Source: Neoceratodus forsteri (taxonomy: Eukaryota; Chordata; Ceratodontiformes; Ceratodontidae). From it: a stretch of DNA of 64,000 bases. Where the stretch lies: NCBI GenBank assembly GCA_016271365.2, contig JADMNL010000028.1:98611501-98675500 (forward strand), written 5' to 3'. The position numbers and the translations under genes were made by a program. Shown here piece after piece: positions 1 to 12,605 of this stretch (its first letter is position 1; each line of letters starts with the position of its first letter). The notes beneath the pieces were generated by a model. That model made no database searches. It had not been told where the DNA came from and worked only from the letters and a program-made list of their open reading frames with translations.

Positions 1-65
1 AATTAAGAAAGAGGGGGTGGGGCACCCCAGGATTGGAAAATTAAGAAGGACGGGGTGGGAGAGAT

Positions 66-2822
66 AGAAACATAGAAATTGATGACAGATAAGGACTGCT
101 TTGCCCACCTAGTCTGCTCATTTCCCTGCCTAACGGACAAGCTACAGATCCTAGTTAACCAACAGCGTACTTCCTCCTACCCCCTGCTAGAATTGCCTTG
201 TCTTTCCCATGCATTCTTGAATTCCCCCACTGTTTTTTGACTCTACAACCTCCTCAGGAAGGCTGTTCCATGCATCTACAACCCTCTCTGTGAAGAAATA
301 CTTCCTCATATTGCTTCTGAGCCGTCCCCCCTCTATCTTCAAATTGTTCCCCCTTGTTCTTGCACATCTCTTTTTCTGAAAGATGTTACCCTCTTGGATT
401 TTGTTGATTCCCTTGAGGTATTTGAAAGTTTCTATCATGTCCCCCCTCTCCCTCCTTTCCTCGAGGCTATACATCTTAAGCTCCTTTAGTCTTTCTTCAT
501 ATGGATGTCTTTGCAGAGATGGGGTCTCCAGAACTGTACACAGTACTCCAGATGTGGTCTTACCAACTGTCTGTACAGAGGGCCAACAACTTCCTGTTTT
601 CTACTGGTGATGCCTCTCCCTATGCATCCCAGTATCACCCCAGCCCTCCTTACTGCCTTCTCACATTGCTGGCCCACCTTTAGGTCATCTGATATGACTA
701 CCCCCAGGTCCCTTTCCATTTTTGTTGTTGTCAGTATCTCACCCCCCATTGTGTACTCTTCCCCTGGGTTTTTGTTTCCCAGGTGCATTACTTTGCACTT
801 CTTTGCATTCAATCTAAGCTGCCATACATTTGACCATTCCTCCAACCTTGCCAAGTCCCTTTTCACCCTTTCCACCCCATCTTGTGTATCAACCCTGTTG
901 CAGATCTTTGTGTCATCTGCAAAGAGACATACATTTCCTTCCAGTCCCTCTGCAATGTCACTTATAAAGACATTAAAAAGGACCGGCCCCAGTACTGAAC
1001 CCTGCGGTACCCCACTAGTAACCCTCCTTTCTTCACTGTGGACTCCATTTACTATTACTCACTGTGTCCTGTTGTCCAGCCAGTGTTTTACCCAGGCTAC
1101 CTCCCTGGGACCCACTCCCAGGTTGGCTAATTTGTTTATTAATCTTTTGTGCTGGACAGTGTCAAATGCCTTGCTAAAGTCTAGGTAGGCCATATCCACA
1201 GCCCCTCCCTGGTCTACTACTTTGGTCACCTAGTCAAAGAAATCAATTAGATTTGTCTGGCATGACCTTCCTGCTGTGGATCCATGCTGCCTTGGGTCCT
1301 GTGCCCCACTGGCCTCTAGGTACTCAACAATTCTTTCCTTCAGAAGTGATTCCATCATTTTCCCTACCACTGAGGTCAAACTGACAGGTCTGTAGTTTCC
1401 TGCCTCTGTCTTGCTCCCACTTTTGTGAAGGGGAATCACATCCACCCTCCTCCAGTCCTCAGGTACCACACCATCCTTTCATGATTTATTAAAAAGGGTA
1501 GTCAGTGGTGTTACTAGTTCTTCCCTTAGTTCTTTTAGAATTCTGGAGTTATTCTATCAGGCCCCATTGCTTTATCCACCTTCAGTTTTAAGAGTTCTTT
1601 CAGAACCCTTTCTTCTATGAAAGGACTAATATCAACCCCCCTATCCAGAGTGCTTCTATTGACTGGATTAGGTATCTCCCCCTGCTTTTCCATTGTGAAT
1701 ACTGAGCAGAAGTATTCGTTCAGTATCCCTGCTTTTTCACTGTCGCTCTCTGCCCAACCACCTTCCTCTTTATTCAGCCTCAGTATCCCTCCTAGTCTTT
1801 CTTTGCTCCTAATGTACCTACAAGAGTTTTATCCCCTTCTTAACTGAGTTGGCTATCTTTTCTCGGTTTGGGCCTTTGCTATTCTGACTGCCTTCCCTGC
1901 TTCCTTCTGCTTTAACTGGTACAGTTCTCTCCTGCTCCTTCTGTGTTTCCTTATACTTCCTGAATGCTGTCTTTTTCCCTTACCTTCCCGCCACTTCTTT
2001 TGAGAACCATAGTGTTTTTCTTTCATTTGATTTGCTTATTTGCTTCACACAAAGGCTTGTTGCCTCTGTGATGGCAGTTTTGATGTTTCCCCATTGTTGC
2101 TGCACCCCACCTTCTTGCCTGTTTGCTAGTGCTTTTCTGAGGCAGTCTCCCATTTTGACAAAATCAGCCCTCCTGAAGTCCAGCACCTTCACTTTTGTGT
2201 GGCTTGACTCTACAGCTAAGTTTATCGTGAACCACACTGTTTGGTGGTCGCTTGTTCCCAGATGGCTACCCACTTCAAGATCAGAGATCCTCTCTCCGTC
2301 CCCATTTGAGAGTACCAGGTCTAAGATTTCTCCATCCTGAGTGGGTTCCAAAACTAGCTGTCTGAGGCATGCCCCCTGTAGGGCATCAAGAATGGCCCTG
2401 CTCTTGGATGTGGCTGCAGCAAAGGTGCTCCAGTTAACATCTGGCATATTCAGGTCCTCCATCAGCAATATCTCCCCTTTCTCTGCCATCCCAAGAATGC
2501 CTTCTATCATTTCCTTGTCTATTTCCTCCCCCTGAGACAGGGGGTCTGTATACAACCCCTGTGCAGATTGTGGAGCCATTTCCAGTCTCCATGGTGACCC
2601 ACAGTGCCTCCTCTCCTCCCTGTTTACCCTTTAGTTCTGTTGCTTTGATCCCTTCCCTTACAAAGAGAGCTACTCCTCCTCCTCCTCTTCTTCCTTCCCT
2701 GTCCCTCCTGTAGATTGTGTACCCTGATATGTTGACATCCCAGTCATGGTTCTCTGTGTACCATGTTTCTGTGACTGCCACGATATCTAGGCATCCCTTT
2801 TTACTTTGGGCGAGGAGGAGCA
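66..2822 (-). mobile_element. CR1-clade LINE, copy A (long, 5'-truncated)
   Basis: Non-LTR retrotransposon lying on the minus strand. Its 3' end is at the left, where two ACATAGAA-type octamers are followed by a conserved 3' UTR ending in the words gcccacctagtctgc. This octamer tail is characteristic of the CR1 clade. Reading leftward from 2822 one meets the endonuclease, the reverse transcriptase fingers and palm, and the C-terminal domain, in the order expected for CR1 ORF2. No ORF1 remnant is seen, so the copy is truncated in or just before the endonuclease. Frames are broken several times by stops and small indels. Four other long CR1 copies in this window (21.2, 43.3, 49.4 and 61.7 kb) share its layout and 3' motifs. 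The first 65 bases of the window, outside this copy, are unassigned. Confidence 0.9.
187..1469 (-). pseudogene. CR1-A reverse transcriptase and C-terminal domain (broken)
   Basis: Relic of the CR1 reverse transcriptase. The fingers segment at 1230-1469 contains VIPLHKSGSKTEAGNYRPVS. The palm catalytic motif FADD is encoded at 912-923. The thumb and connection segment at 486-875 contains LNAKKCKVMHLGNKNPGEEY and VRPHLEYCVQFW. The extreme C-terminus at 187-474 contains the WNSLPEEVV motif that recurs in every CR1 copy of this window. At least three frame breaks separate these pieces. The active-site codons are intact, so the copy decayed by frame damage rather than by loss of the active site. 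Confidence 0.88.
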
Positions 2823-2823
2823 C
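1980..2823 (-). pseudogene. CR1-A apurinic-type endonuclease domain (broken)
   Basis: Relic of the N-terminal endonuclease of CR1 ORF2, which nicks target DNA to prime reverse transcription. Two overlapping frames carry it. The first has the catalytic block DIVAVTETWYTEN and the RRDREGRRGGGGVALFVREG segment. The second begins near the PDVNW motif, has the LDLVLSNGDG segment and the terminal SDHQTVWF motif, where family members carry the catalytic SDH. The frame changes near 2500, where the normally continuous domain is split, so one frameshift is needed to read it. The catalytic residues visible here are intact even though the frame is not. Confidence 0.85.
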
Positions 2824-3888
2824 AGCAGGCTGATCATGACGCTGATCAGCTCTGCTTGCTCAGTGGCATTATGCAGATCATTCGGGTGGCTCTTTTCTTT
2901 GAACTACAGGAATTTTCTGTCCAGCAAGACCAGAAGAGTGTCATGATCAGCCTGGCTGATGATTGGTCTGACGCTGTTGAGCCCTTTGCAGACTGCCCTG
3001 CATTGGACCAACAGTGAAATACTTCTCAAACCCACTATCATACCAATAGGTTCACTTTGCGCAAACACAAGGGCGAATATAATAAAAGAATCTACAACAT
3101 TTTATCTACATGTTGATCCCTCTACTTTTGTATGTGCTGACCTCTTTCTTTTTATTGAAATTGATTTTTGGTTGCAAGCACTGAGTTAAGTAGTGGCCTT
3201 TTCTAAATCATCCAGAGACAGAGAGTTACAGAGAACATGAAACCAGCCAGAGCAGAACTTACTGCAACCCCTGCACAGCAAGGGAGATCCCCTGGTCTGG
3301 GGAACCCTGAGTAAACTCCAGACTTGGCCTGCAACAGAAACCTGTATCATGAATTTCCCGGGGGGGGGGCCTGACGGAGTGGGGAGCACACCGTTACCAG
3401 GCAGCTGGGGTCTGGCTAGAATTATATTTTGTGTACTCAGGGGTCACAGAGGAGGCTTTCTGAGGTTACTCTTTGTAGTCAGGAGAGTCATCTGGGGGAT
3501 CAAGGCTCGGCCTATTTCCAGGAGTTTTCATGCCCCGTGACAGTATGCCTGGAATAAAGAAAGGAGGAGTTCATGACAAACACCCATTATTAGGGTCGGA
3601 GGGGACTTCATGGGGGATTTGTTACTAAGGGGAAATACTGAGTTATATGGAGTCAGTGGGGAGGGAGGGGGAGCAAGTTTCAAAGCTGTTGCAGTGGGTA
3701 CATCATGTTCATTAAAGTGCAGGAGTGGGGGGGACACTGCCTGGTCTGACACCGAAGGTATCGTCACTTGATGGGCATTGCTGTGTTTTGCAGGGGGAGG
3801 GAGGGGAGTAGGGGATGTTGAATTGGGGATTGGGGGTAGGGGGGAAGGGATATGCTGGCTTCGCACTAGAGGAGAAAAATGTTAGTAG
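2823..3888. other. No gene recognised; spacer between CR1-A and L1-A
   Basis: About 1.07 kb without a recognised gene. A run of ten guanines lies near 3360. The plus-strand sequence 2829-3018 reads open in one frame with a protein-like composition, but I recognise no domain in it. The right part, from about 3190, may be the 5' leader or the end of ORF1 of the L1 that follows, since ORF2 begins directly after it. I see no L1 ORF1 coiled coil or RRM signature to prove that. Confidence 0.35.
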
Positions 3889-6800
3889 TTGTTTACAGGA
3901 GTGCTAATCACGGATATAGAAAGGGGAGGAATGACGAATCCTAAAAGGTTTTTCACTTGGAATGTGTACGAAGCCAGGAAAAAAACTAAACTGTACCAGA
4001 TTTTGAAACATTTGCAGTTCCTAAAAAGCGATGTCTCTATGTTGCAAGAAACCCACATTTTAGAGAAGGAAGGTATGCTATTCCACGGACAATTCATAGG
4101 ATGGGTTTTCAGTGCAGGGGACAATACCCAAAGTAGGGGTGTGGCCATTCTATTTGCTAGGAGTACAGCGTTCGCCTGCAAGCAGGTGGTAAAGGACCCA
4201 AAATGGCATTATATTCTAGTCAAAGGCTGTATAGAGAGAAAAACGATAGTTCTGGGGAGTATATACGGTCCGAATGTGGATACCCCTGGATTTTTCACGG
4301 AGCTACTGCAGACCTTAGCCCCATATGTGGGTTGTCCTATTATACTTGGTGGGGATTGGAACCTCCCTGTCTCCTTGGATCTGGATAGATCAGGTTCCGG
4401 GAAGAAAGGGCTGTCCCTGGCTCAGAGGTCCATCTGGTGGATCATATGGGAATGTGTGACCCCTGAAGAGTTCTCCATCCCTCAGTCAGGGAGTATACAT
4501 TTAGGTCAAATGTGCATAAGATCCAATCCAGAATAGATTACTTTCTGATAAGTCACACCTTTTTGGGAGGGATGTTGGAGGCTCAAATAGAACCTGGGGT
4601 CATTTCTGACCATTCAGTTTCCTGGTGTTCTCTAGTCCTTTCCACGGACATGCCAAAGGAATCAGTCTGGAAACTGAATAATCAGATGCTCAAAGAACAA
4701 AATGTGATAGACAGGATCACACAAGAGATCGAGGACTACACGAGAATCAATTTACAGTCTACTGGACGACCCGATCTTGAGTAGGGGGCACTAAACTGTG
4801 TTCTCAGGGGGTGCTTTCATCAAACTTGCCTTATGGAGGAAAAGCTGCAGAGAACACAAAGCACTATCCCTGTTACAGGAAATCCAGGGTCTGGAAGCCT
4901 CACTAACTCCGACTACCCCTGAACTGGAGCATATCCAGTTGCTTACCCTTAGAGATCAGTATTCCAGCCTTCTTAGAGAAAGAGCGGAATACGCTATTTT
5001 AAAAACAGGTATGAAATATATAGATCAAGGGGAGAAGGTGGGGTGTCTTCTAGCCTTGAGGCTTAAAAAAGTGAAAGCCTCCAGGATAGTGAAAGGGATT
5101 AGGGCTCAGTCGGATAGAGTTCTCACTCTTACTCTCAAAGGTATCACTGGGGAATTTGCAAAATATTACAAAGAACTCTATAGTCCTATGAGGAACCCAC
5201 CGAGTTTGGAGTGAGTTTGGGAGTACCTAAATTCTATTCCCCTCTCATCTCTATTGCCTGAACAACAAGAGAGGCTGATTGCACCTATTTCTGAAGAGGA
5301 GATTAACGTGGCCATATCAATTTTGGCCTCGGACAGAGCCCCTGGTCTGGATGGTTTTTCCCCCAAACTTTTACAAAAAGTTTAGTACACTGCTTTCCCC
5401 TTGGCTAAAGAGATTGTTTGATTGGATTCTCGATGCTAACCCCACAGATCAGGCCCCCTTTGAGGCATTAATAATTGTACTCCAAAAGCCGGACAAGGTA
5501 GGTCACAAGTTATAGGCCTATATTACTGTTAAACTGTGATATTAAAATATTATCAAAGGTATTGGCACTAGTAGGCTCAACTTAGTGCTACCCCAGATAA
5601 TCCATCAGGACCAGGTGGGTTTTATGTCCAGAAGGAACTCCTCTGATCACTTTAGGAAGCGTGCCCATATCTTCTCCGCGTCCAGGGACTCAGAGGAACT
5701 GGCAGGCCTGATGTCACTGGATGCAGAGAAGGCCTTTGACTGAGTGGACTGGCAGTTTCCTTTTAATGCCATGTTGAGATTTGGTTTCCCTTCTAAGTTT
5801 ATCGACTGGTTATCTTCATTATATCAAAATCCACAAGTCCGCATTTATTGTAATGGGATTTTCTCAGACCGCTTCACCCTCCACTCAGGTACCCATCGAG
5901 GTGCCCCCTTTCCCCGCTTTTATTCAATATATATTTAGAATCTTTACTATCAGCACTATGAGAACATGTTGGGGTACAGGGTATCAGGGTAGGGTCGTAT
6001 GAGTTCAAGCTTTCTGCGTACGCAGATGATGTCCTTTTACAGCTACAGGATCCCCAACAGTCTTTCACGGAAGCCCTTTCCATAATAGCAGGCTTCAGTG
6101 AAATGTCAAACTATAAAATTAACCAGAGTAAAACCACATGTTTTCCTTTGAATAATTGACACTCGAGGGGAGAGGTAGAACCATTGGGTTTCAATGGTAC
6201 CCCCATAAGATTAAATACCTGGACCTCTTCCTAGCGAGAGGAGAAGTTCAAACTAGGAATTTAAACCTGGACCCCCTGCTGGTTACAATACAGCAAGATT
6301 TAGATAGGTGGCACTCCTTACCTATTTCACTATGGGGGTACATAAACCTGATTAAAATAAATGTTCTTCCAAGAGTGTTTTACCCCCTAAGCATGCTGAA
6401 CTCCTGTGTCCCCCTGGCATGGTTTAAGAAAGTCTCATTCTATTATTTCTGTGTTCATATGGAAGGTGAAAGTACCCTGCAGAGCCAATAGTAAACTGGC
6501 TGCATCCAAAGGATTTGGGGGTTTGAGATTTCCACACTTTGGGTTTTATTTCTAGGCCAGCCAAATGAATAAGTATCTGAGATGGTGTGTACCCAGAGAA
6601 AGGGAAGTACTATGTGCATACACACCCTCATGGCTGTTATTAGAAAGGGAATTAATCTCCCAGCAAGGGACAGAGCTTGGAGCAATGTTGTGCATTTCTC
6701 CTAAAGCCTTATCAAAAGATTTGCTTCCATCCCCTGTTGTCACGTTGGTAAGAATCCATACCCAGATATGTTCCTTTTTGTTGCTTCAAAGTACAAAGAG

Positions 6801-7944
6801 CACTTACCAACCACCAGTCGGCAATTCAATCTGAAAACTGGGGGGAAATGCATCCCCAGGAACTGGATCCCTCAACTGAATGGGGCCAAGCTAGGTGACT
6901 TACTTAGTAGAGACAAATGTAGGGTCTCAGCAGATATCATGGCTAGGTTTAACATTGACAGGGATCGGGCCTTTAAGGTGTACCAGTTATGACATCTGGT
7001 GCTTCAAGCCTCATGGGGGTTGAATGTAGCTGGCAGAGACAAAGATTGGGATCGTTCTTGGGGACCAGTCTGTGGTAAATCTCATGCTGTCTCACTTTTG
7101 TATGCAATGTTAGTTTCTAAATCTTTGGACGGCCAATACACAGACCCCAAATACTGGTCCATAGTTTTCCCACAATTTCAAGGCAAATGGGGTTGCATAT
7201 GAAAAGATTTATACACCTATATCCCACAGGACAGACTTTGGTCAACCCAATATCAAATTCTTAATGATATGTGTTGGTCCCAAGTAAAGCTACATAAACT
7301 GGGACAAACCCCTTCATGGCATTGCATCAGATGTGGGCAGTATGAGGGAACCCTATACCACATCTTCTGAGAATGCTCCCCCATCAAAAATCTCTGGGAT
7401 ACTATTAAATTGAAGGCAGATCCCTTATTAGGTCTGGAGGAGCTAGTCACTCCAGAAGTATGTGTATTAGGTACTTATTCATCAATACCAGTGAGGGCTC
7501 TTAGGTACCATATGGTCTTGATGTCACTGACCCTGAAAAAGCTGGTTCTGTGCCATTGGATAGACAGTAAGGAAATCTCATACACAGAGGGGCTCCAAGA
7601 CTTACTATTTAATTTCAGAGTGGAACAGCTGAGAGCCTGTTTATGGGGCTCTCTGACAAGGTATAAATCAGTGTGGGACAGTTTTCACTCTCTATATTCA
7701 TTACAACATGTTTCTTCCTCAGATTAGGCTTTAAATGCCATGAGCAAGGTGGAGGTAACGAGGATAAGGAGAATGAAAGTGGGTTGAGAGGTGCCCTTTG
7801 GTTTAGTATGGGGAAGTCGAAGCCAGTGGGGGAGAAGGGGAGGGGTGCATGCCAGAGTAATGTGGTTATCATTGTACATGCATTTAATACCACTTTGTCA
7901 TGCTGTATAAGGAAAATTGAATAAAGTTTGAATTTAAAAAAAAA
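3889..7944 (+). mobile_element. L1-clade LINE, copy A
   Basis: Non-LTR retrotransposon of the L1/Tx1 group on the plus strand. An endonuclease-reverse transcriptase-zinc finger relic is followed by a short 3' UTR, an AATAAA at 7920 and an A-run at 7936-7944. Unlike the CR1 and L2 copies here it ends in plain poly(A), as expected for L1. The coding part spans almost the full expected length of L1 ORF2, but a recognisable ORF1 was not found upstream. A related but 5'-truncated copy lies on the minus strand at 57.6-59.8 kb. Confidence 0.88.
3931..7727 (+). pseudogene. L1-A ORF2 (endonuclease, reverse transcriptase, C-terminal Cys-rich domain), broken
   Basis: The start was placed at the ATG at 3931, directly before FFTWNVYEARKK, which corresponds to the SWNVRG-type opening of L1 endonucleases. 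The endonuclease then shows SMLQETHILEKEG, the SRGVAILF strand, ILGGDWNLP with its catalytic aspartate, and SRIDYFLIS near its end. The fingers include a segment near 5300-5500. The palm motif YADD is encoded at 6019-6030 within KLSAYADDVLL. The usual QGCPLSP motif just before it is degraded. Near 7330-7380 a Cys-rich motif survives as CIRCGQYEGTLYHIF. It is followed by the C-terminal tail to 7727. Many in-frame stops and frameshifts divide it into about ten fragments. The product would be dead despite the intact YADD. Confidence 0.87.
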
Positions 7945-9526
7945 TGTTGAGAAGCATTTAATGGACTGGACCACCCAGCCAGGATTTAGATACCTCACTG
8001 AGGTTAAGGAGCATTTGGGTTGTGGGTTTGTTTTGCAAATCATTGCTAATCTTTTTGTGTGGTTCTCGATCCAGTTGTGTTCATATCCTTCATTAGGATT
8101 CCAGTGTCTGAACCCCTGCGGACTACTAGTGGAATCATCTAATAAGAACATAGCATTTATTAGTAAGACACCAACACCACGAGAAGAACTTTGAAAAACC
8201 TAACATCTGGACACAAAGCAGCTTATATTTCAAATTAGTGCTGTATTTCTTATCCCCATTATTTATTTCTGAGGTCATATGCTTCAAAACAGGATAGTTG
8301 TTCCTTAAGGGTTCATCAGCTCCTATTTCTTCTTCCCAACATGATATCATAATACTCTGCTTGACATCACAATTATTATCATGGCAACAGACTGTGATGT
8401 CACAGGAAAGCATTGTAATTTCAAGCAGGGAATAAGCTATAGTGACAGATGAACTCTGAGGGATATAATAAACAATGGAGAGGAGAAAGCTATACAAGAT
8501 GTATGAAATGCATGCTGAATTGTGTCTAAATATTAGGTCTTCCAAAGTTTTTCCAAAGGAGTCAGCTGCTCTTTAAGTACACTGCCACAGGTCAGTCACT
8601 TGCAATGTCATCTAGCCTATACCATTTCCACAGCAGGGTACCCAATGAAGCACTGGGAGATCCTTATGAATAACAGGGTTATCACTGGTACCAGTGGGAA
8701 GTACAGTAGTTCCCCCAGAATAGTCGGGCCTGGAAAAATCATCTGCATTGTGTATGTGTGGTGTGTGGTGGGGTGGGCACAGTTGTGGGCTGATCCTAGA
8801 ACAGTGCTGAAGCACAGCCTGGGAATATTACTTTGCCCGCACCTAGAAGGGCACTGCAAGAGCAGTCCCTATGTTATTTAGGCTGGGTCTAGGACAGCAC
8901 TTAAGATGAGCCGCAAACAGTTATACTGCACTACCTCATTGCTGCTAACTAGCAGTGCTTGTATAGTATCCACCAGAATTGGATATCGGTGGATACCACT
9001 GTTTTTATTAGATGCTGAATGCCAGATGGCATCCGACCATGGATCCAGTCTCCTCAAATCTCAAATGGACCTGATGGGGAAAGCATAGAATCTGATGGTC
9101 AGATCAGGGATCCAGCTGTCAGATCACAACTATCCAAAGGTCCGATCCAAAGATTTGACCATCGGATCAAGACATCCAACCCCATCTGACCAAGGAGCCA
9201 ACATACTGGCTCAGTCAGATGTGGGACGAATCCGGCAGCTGGATAGCGCAGCTATCCATCAGAAGGTGCTCGGATGCTGCTGTATCCAAGCATCACTACA
9301 GCTAACCCACCTAATGTTACATGCATTGGGAGAGTTGAAGCTGTTCTCAAATGGTCCATGTTGTGTTGTAAAGAGCACCTGTCCTGATATTAACCCATTG
9401 TACTGCACAGCAAATTTCCAATGGCCGTACCGCAGGAACGTTGTTTTTGGCATCTGTTTTGAAAAAAATCATCTTGGCCAGCATTCACTCTAAACATTAA
9501 AAAAGTCTGAGAGCCACTAACTAGCT
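7945..9526. other. No gene recognised; anonymous sequence with an ATCCGA-rich patch
   Basis: About 1.6 kb of non-coding sequence. Between 8950 and 9300 the words atccga, tcggat and gatcagat recur on both strands. A short inverted repeat, GTATCCACC at 8966-8974 and GGTGGATAC at 8988-8996, opens the patch. This looks like a decayed miniature element, but I could not identify matching ends or a target duplication. Confidence 0.4.
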
Positions 9527-9802
9527 ACTTGGAGGGAGGACAATTCAGAGGAAACGTGAGGAAGAATTTCTTCACAGAACAGGTGGTGGACAAGTGGAAC
9601 ACCCTGCCAGAGGAAGTGGTGGGGGCTGAAACAATCACGGGATTTAAGAATGCATGGGATAGACATAAAGGAATTCTGGAGGTCAGGGGTAAGGGGCAAC
9701 AGACTTCTAGGAAAACATAAACTGAACTTACAAGCTCAAATGGGCAGACTGGGTGGGCCATAGGCCCTTATCTGACAACACTGTCTATGTATCTATGTAC
9801 TA
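9527..9802 (+). mobile_element. CR1-clade LINE 3' end, copy B
   Basis: Short 5'-truncated CR1 on the plus strand. It contains the end of the reverse transcriptase frame, with the motif FFTEQVVDKWNTLPEEVV. The usual 3' UTR words gggcagactgggtgggcc follow, and the copy ends in a degenerate octamer run, ctatgtatctatgtac. Only the last 280 bp or so of the element is present, as is usual for LINE insertions. Confidence 0.85.
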
Positions 9803-10540
9803 ACGCTGTGGCACCAAGCAATGGGGAATCACTCAGCATACTGACAACCGAGGTCCGTGCCCCAAGTCCAGAAAATCCAGAGCAGAGACTGGACTATAGT
9901 GTGAAGGAATCTCTGTCTGGATGTTCTCCTTCCAGAAGTAGGGTTCAGTAAAACAGCCCTTTTGTTGTTTATTTTATGTATTTATTTATTAGATCATCAG
10001 TTTACAGACCTTTGAGTCAAAGACTCATTTACAAAGGCACCTCATCAAGACAGCAATACATCACAGCAGCTCCTGGTGGTAGTTTGTAGCACTGGACTTG
10101 ATGCTGGTGATTACACATATTGCAAGTCCCCACCACAGGATGCCGTGACATGCGTGCTCATGAGAGGTGGGTGGTGGGCTGAAACAGAATACAGAAATTG
10201 GCTTGATCGGTGCACCAGATGATGGCCTCCTTCCAGCGCCTTCCACACCACCAGACCCCTATATGGGTCGAATCCTTCCCACCAAGCCATCTTCCTCCCT
10301 CATTTGTGTGTATGCATCCTCCCCTGGATGGATTCTGGAGCACCCAGGGGAGGGCTTGACAAGTTATGTTGGGGCATCTGAGGGAAAGAAGCAGGCTTGG
10401 TGTGTCTGGAGGTGGTTAATCAATAGCGGTACATAAGTTGAGCAGGAAGTAGAGGCATGTGGCGGCCCAAAGGAGTGAGGCACCATGACGGCATGTGGGA
10501 GCAGAAAGATAATACTTATTTTCTTTGCAAAAAGGTCTAC
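9803..10540. other. No gene recognised
   Basis: About 740 bp. At 9958-9995 a T-rich stretch containing tttatttatt is followed by a sequence that could be the tail of a minus-strand SINE or L2 end, but the match is too weak to assign. Nothing else recognised. Confidence 0.3.
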
Positions 10541-10697
10541 GTAAGCAATAAAACCCGACAGGGTGGGCGGTAGTGTGCTATACCGGACTGCCCAGGGGCA
10601 TAATGAGGCCCGACGCCGCAGGCAGAGGGCCTTATAGCCCCTGAAAGGTCCAGTATAGCACAATACCGCCCACCCTGGAGGGTATTATTGCGCTTAG
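10541..10697. repeat. Palindromic foldback element, copy A
   Basis: A near-perfect inverted repeat of about 150 bp. The left arm begins aagcaataaaacccgac and runs through gggtgggcggta. The right arm ends with taccgcccaccctgg, then gggtattattgcgctt. The centre is also symmetric, with gggcataatgaggccc facing gggccttatagccc. The right flank reads cttagaaaatgggc, and the same word in inverse orientation flanks copy B, so the element probably includes it. No coding capacity. Related copies lie at 14830, 20256 and 39281, with a diverged one at 13327. Confidence 0.8.
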
Positions 10698-12165
10698 AAA
10701 ATGGGCATTGTAAAAAACCTAAGTTTGATAGAAAATGATTAATAAAAAAGTGAGTATATTAAGTTTTGTAATAAAATAGTTCCTCCGCCTGCATAGGAAT
10801 GATTTTTTGGAGGAGATGGTAAGAAGTTTTGTCCTATGGGAGATGTTGCAGTAAAAAAATAAATAAATAAAATAAAGAAAAGCTGGTTGTACAGTATAGG
10901 ACCTGTGAGACTCTTGTGTTGGTTGCCGTTAGAGAATCAGAGATATAAAAAGGCTAGAGGACTGGCAGAGGAGGTGGATGCGATGAATGGGTATGCTGAG
11001 AGAAGCAGTACTGCCCCCCCCCGCCATATCATTTTAAATTGCCAGTTGTTGCCACAGCTTGCAGGCAAATGGATATATGGAGGAAGCGGGCATCATGAGT
11101 GGGTAATAGGAACTGGAAAAACTGATGGCGTTATGACTGAGAGGAGCAGTACTTTCAATTTCCGTAGTTTAGATGCATTTGCGGAATGAAATATGGAGAA
11201 AGTGGCACTCCTCTCGTGAACCATACTAGTAAATGAGCTACCAGTCTCTTACAGCATATCGGCATGTCAGCAAGCTAGAGACAAGTGTAACAGACAGACG
11301 GCCCGAGAGGCTAATGAAAATACCACCGCTCATACATACAGTGCTGTCGTGTTTAGCTCTGCTGGCAACTCTGCAGGTCAGTGATGTTTTTTTTAGCTGA
11401 CTAGAAAATTGCGAGAAGGAAAACCGCTGTTAGTGAGAGTGCACGTGGGTGGGAGGCAGTTGTTCCGGCTGCATTTTTGAAAGTTCTCCGGTCCTCGCTG
11501 CCTGCCATAATTACTGGAGTTGTTTCTGTTTTCTTTTTGTTTAGTTTGACTTCCCGGTCCTTGTTACCTTCATAGCTGGCGCACGGGGGGAGGGGGGGTA
11601 CAATAAAGCAGGAGGCTTTGAGTATGGGCAAGCAGTCAGGAACGTACAGTACCTGATGTACAATGCTGGCAAATAACTAAGAAAAAGAAAAGAAAATGCT
11701 TTGCCAGTGCAGTGTATGTGATAGTTTTTTTGTACATCCCTGTTTCTGCGTGTGTGTGTGTGTGGGGGGGTACACGGTTTCTCTTGCTAACAGGTAAAAA
11801 AATGGCGGCAGTTTCAAATTGTGTGCCCAGTTGCTCAGCCAAGCCAATGCTGAAGTCAGACGGGCACAAGGATATTTGACTTGGCGTGAGGCAGGTTTAC
11901 ACTGGGACTTTTTATTTGGTGGTCATCTATTGAAAGTTAATGTACCCCTGAGGAATGGGTACCAGCCAATCAGATGCCTCCAAATAAAAAGCCCATTTTC
12001 TAAAGTAAGACATATAATATGCTGGGATGTATTCTCTTTCTGTCACCTCCAGGACACATCTGGAAACAAGCTGTCACCAGCTCAGTATGTTTTTTCTGGT
12101 AAAACTTTTAAATAAATACAATAGGTAATTTGGAGGGGTTTTGACAGCAAGAGGAGGGAGTGGAG
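10698..12165. other. No gene recognised; anonymous sequence
   Basis: About 1.47 kb. It contains simple-sequence runs, namely aaataaataaaataaa near 10857 and a tg/g run near 11750-11770. Two similar words near 10990 and 11140 end in agcagtact, hinting at a small local duplication. No domain, tRNA-like head or matching terminal repeats were found. Confidence 0.3.
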
Positions 12166-12605
12166 GTATTAATACCTCTGTATATATCACTGGTGAGACC
12201 ACACCTAGGGTACTGTGCCCAGTTCTGGAGCCCTTTCCTAAGGAAAGACAAGGACAGGTTGAAGACAGTGCAGCATGGGTAACCAAGATGACTCAGGGCC
12301 AGCAGAGGAGATCCTACAAGAATTGACTTAGGGCACTGAACATGTACTCGCTCGAGTCCAGACAAGAGAGGGATGATAGGACAGAGACCTTCAAGTTCCT
12401 GAAAGGAATGAACAAGGCAGACTGTGAGAAACTATTCAACAAGAATAGTAAACTGAGAAAAGGAATAGGAAGACTGATGGGAAGGGTTAGAACCCTGTAT
12501 CAGCACTAGGTTGCAGGGTTATATAGGGCACAATAGGCAGACTAGATGGGTGTTTGGTCTTTTTCTGCCATCACTGTCTATGCTTCTGTGTGTCTATGTT
12601 TCTAA
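12166..12605 (+). mobile_element. CR1-clade LINE 3' end, copy C (diverged)
   Basis: Diverged CR1 3' end on the plus strand. The reverse transcriptase C-terminus is recognisable from nucleotides corresponding to the LVRPHLGYCAQFW block, then a KFLKGMNKAD-like block. The 3' UTR has gcagactagatgggtg and ends with ctgtgtgtctatgtttct. It is more degraded than copies A, D and F, so it is probably an older subfamily. Confidence 0.8.

Noticed and set aside
505..1188. Long plus-strand open frame of 227 codons
   Set aside because: It is antisense to the CR1-A reverse transcriptase. Its Ser/Pro/Leu-rich composition is the expected shadow of the CR1 frame, and similar antisense frames occur at 21389-21976 in CR1-D.
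10541..10697. Foldback copy A as a bacterial-type terminator or a microRNA gene
   Set aside because: The element is a member of a dispersed repeat family with other copies in both orientations, and there is no expression evidence here.
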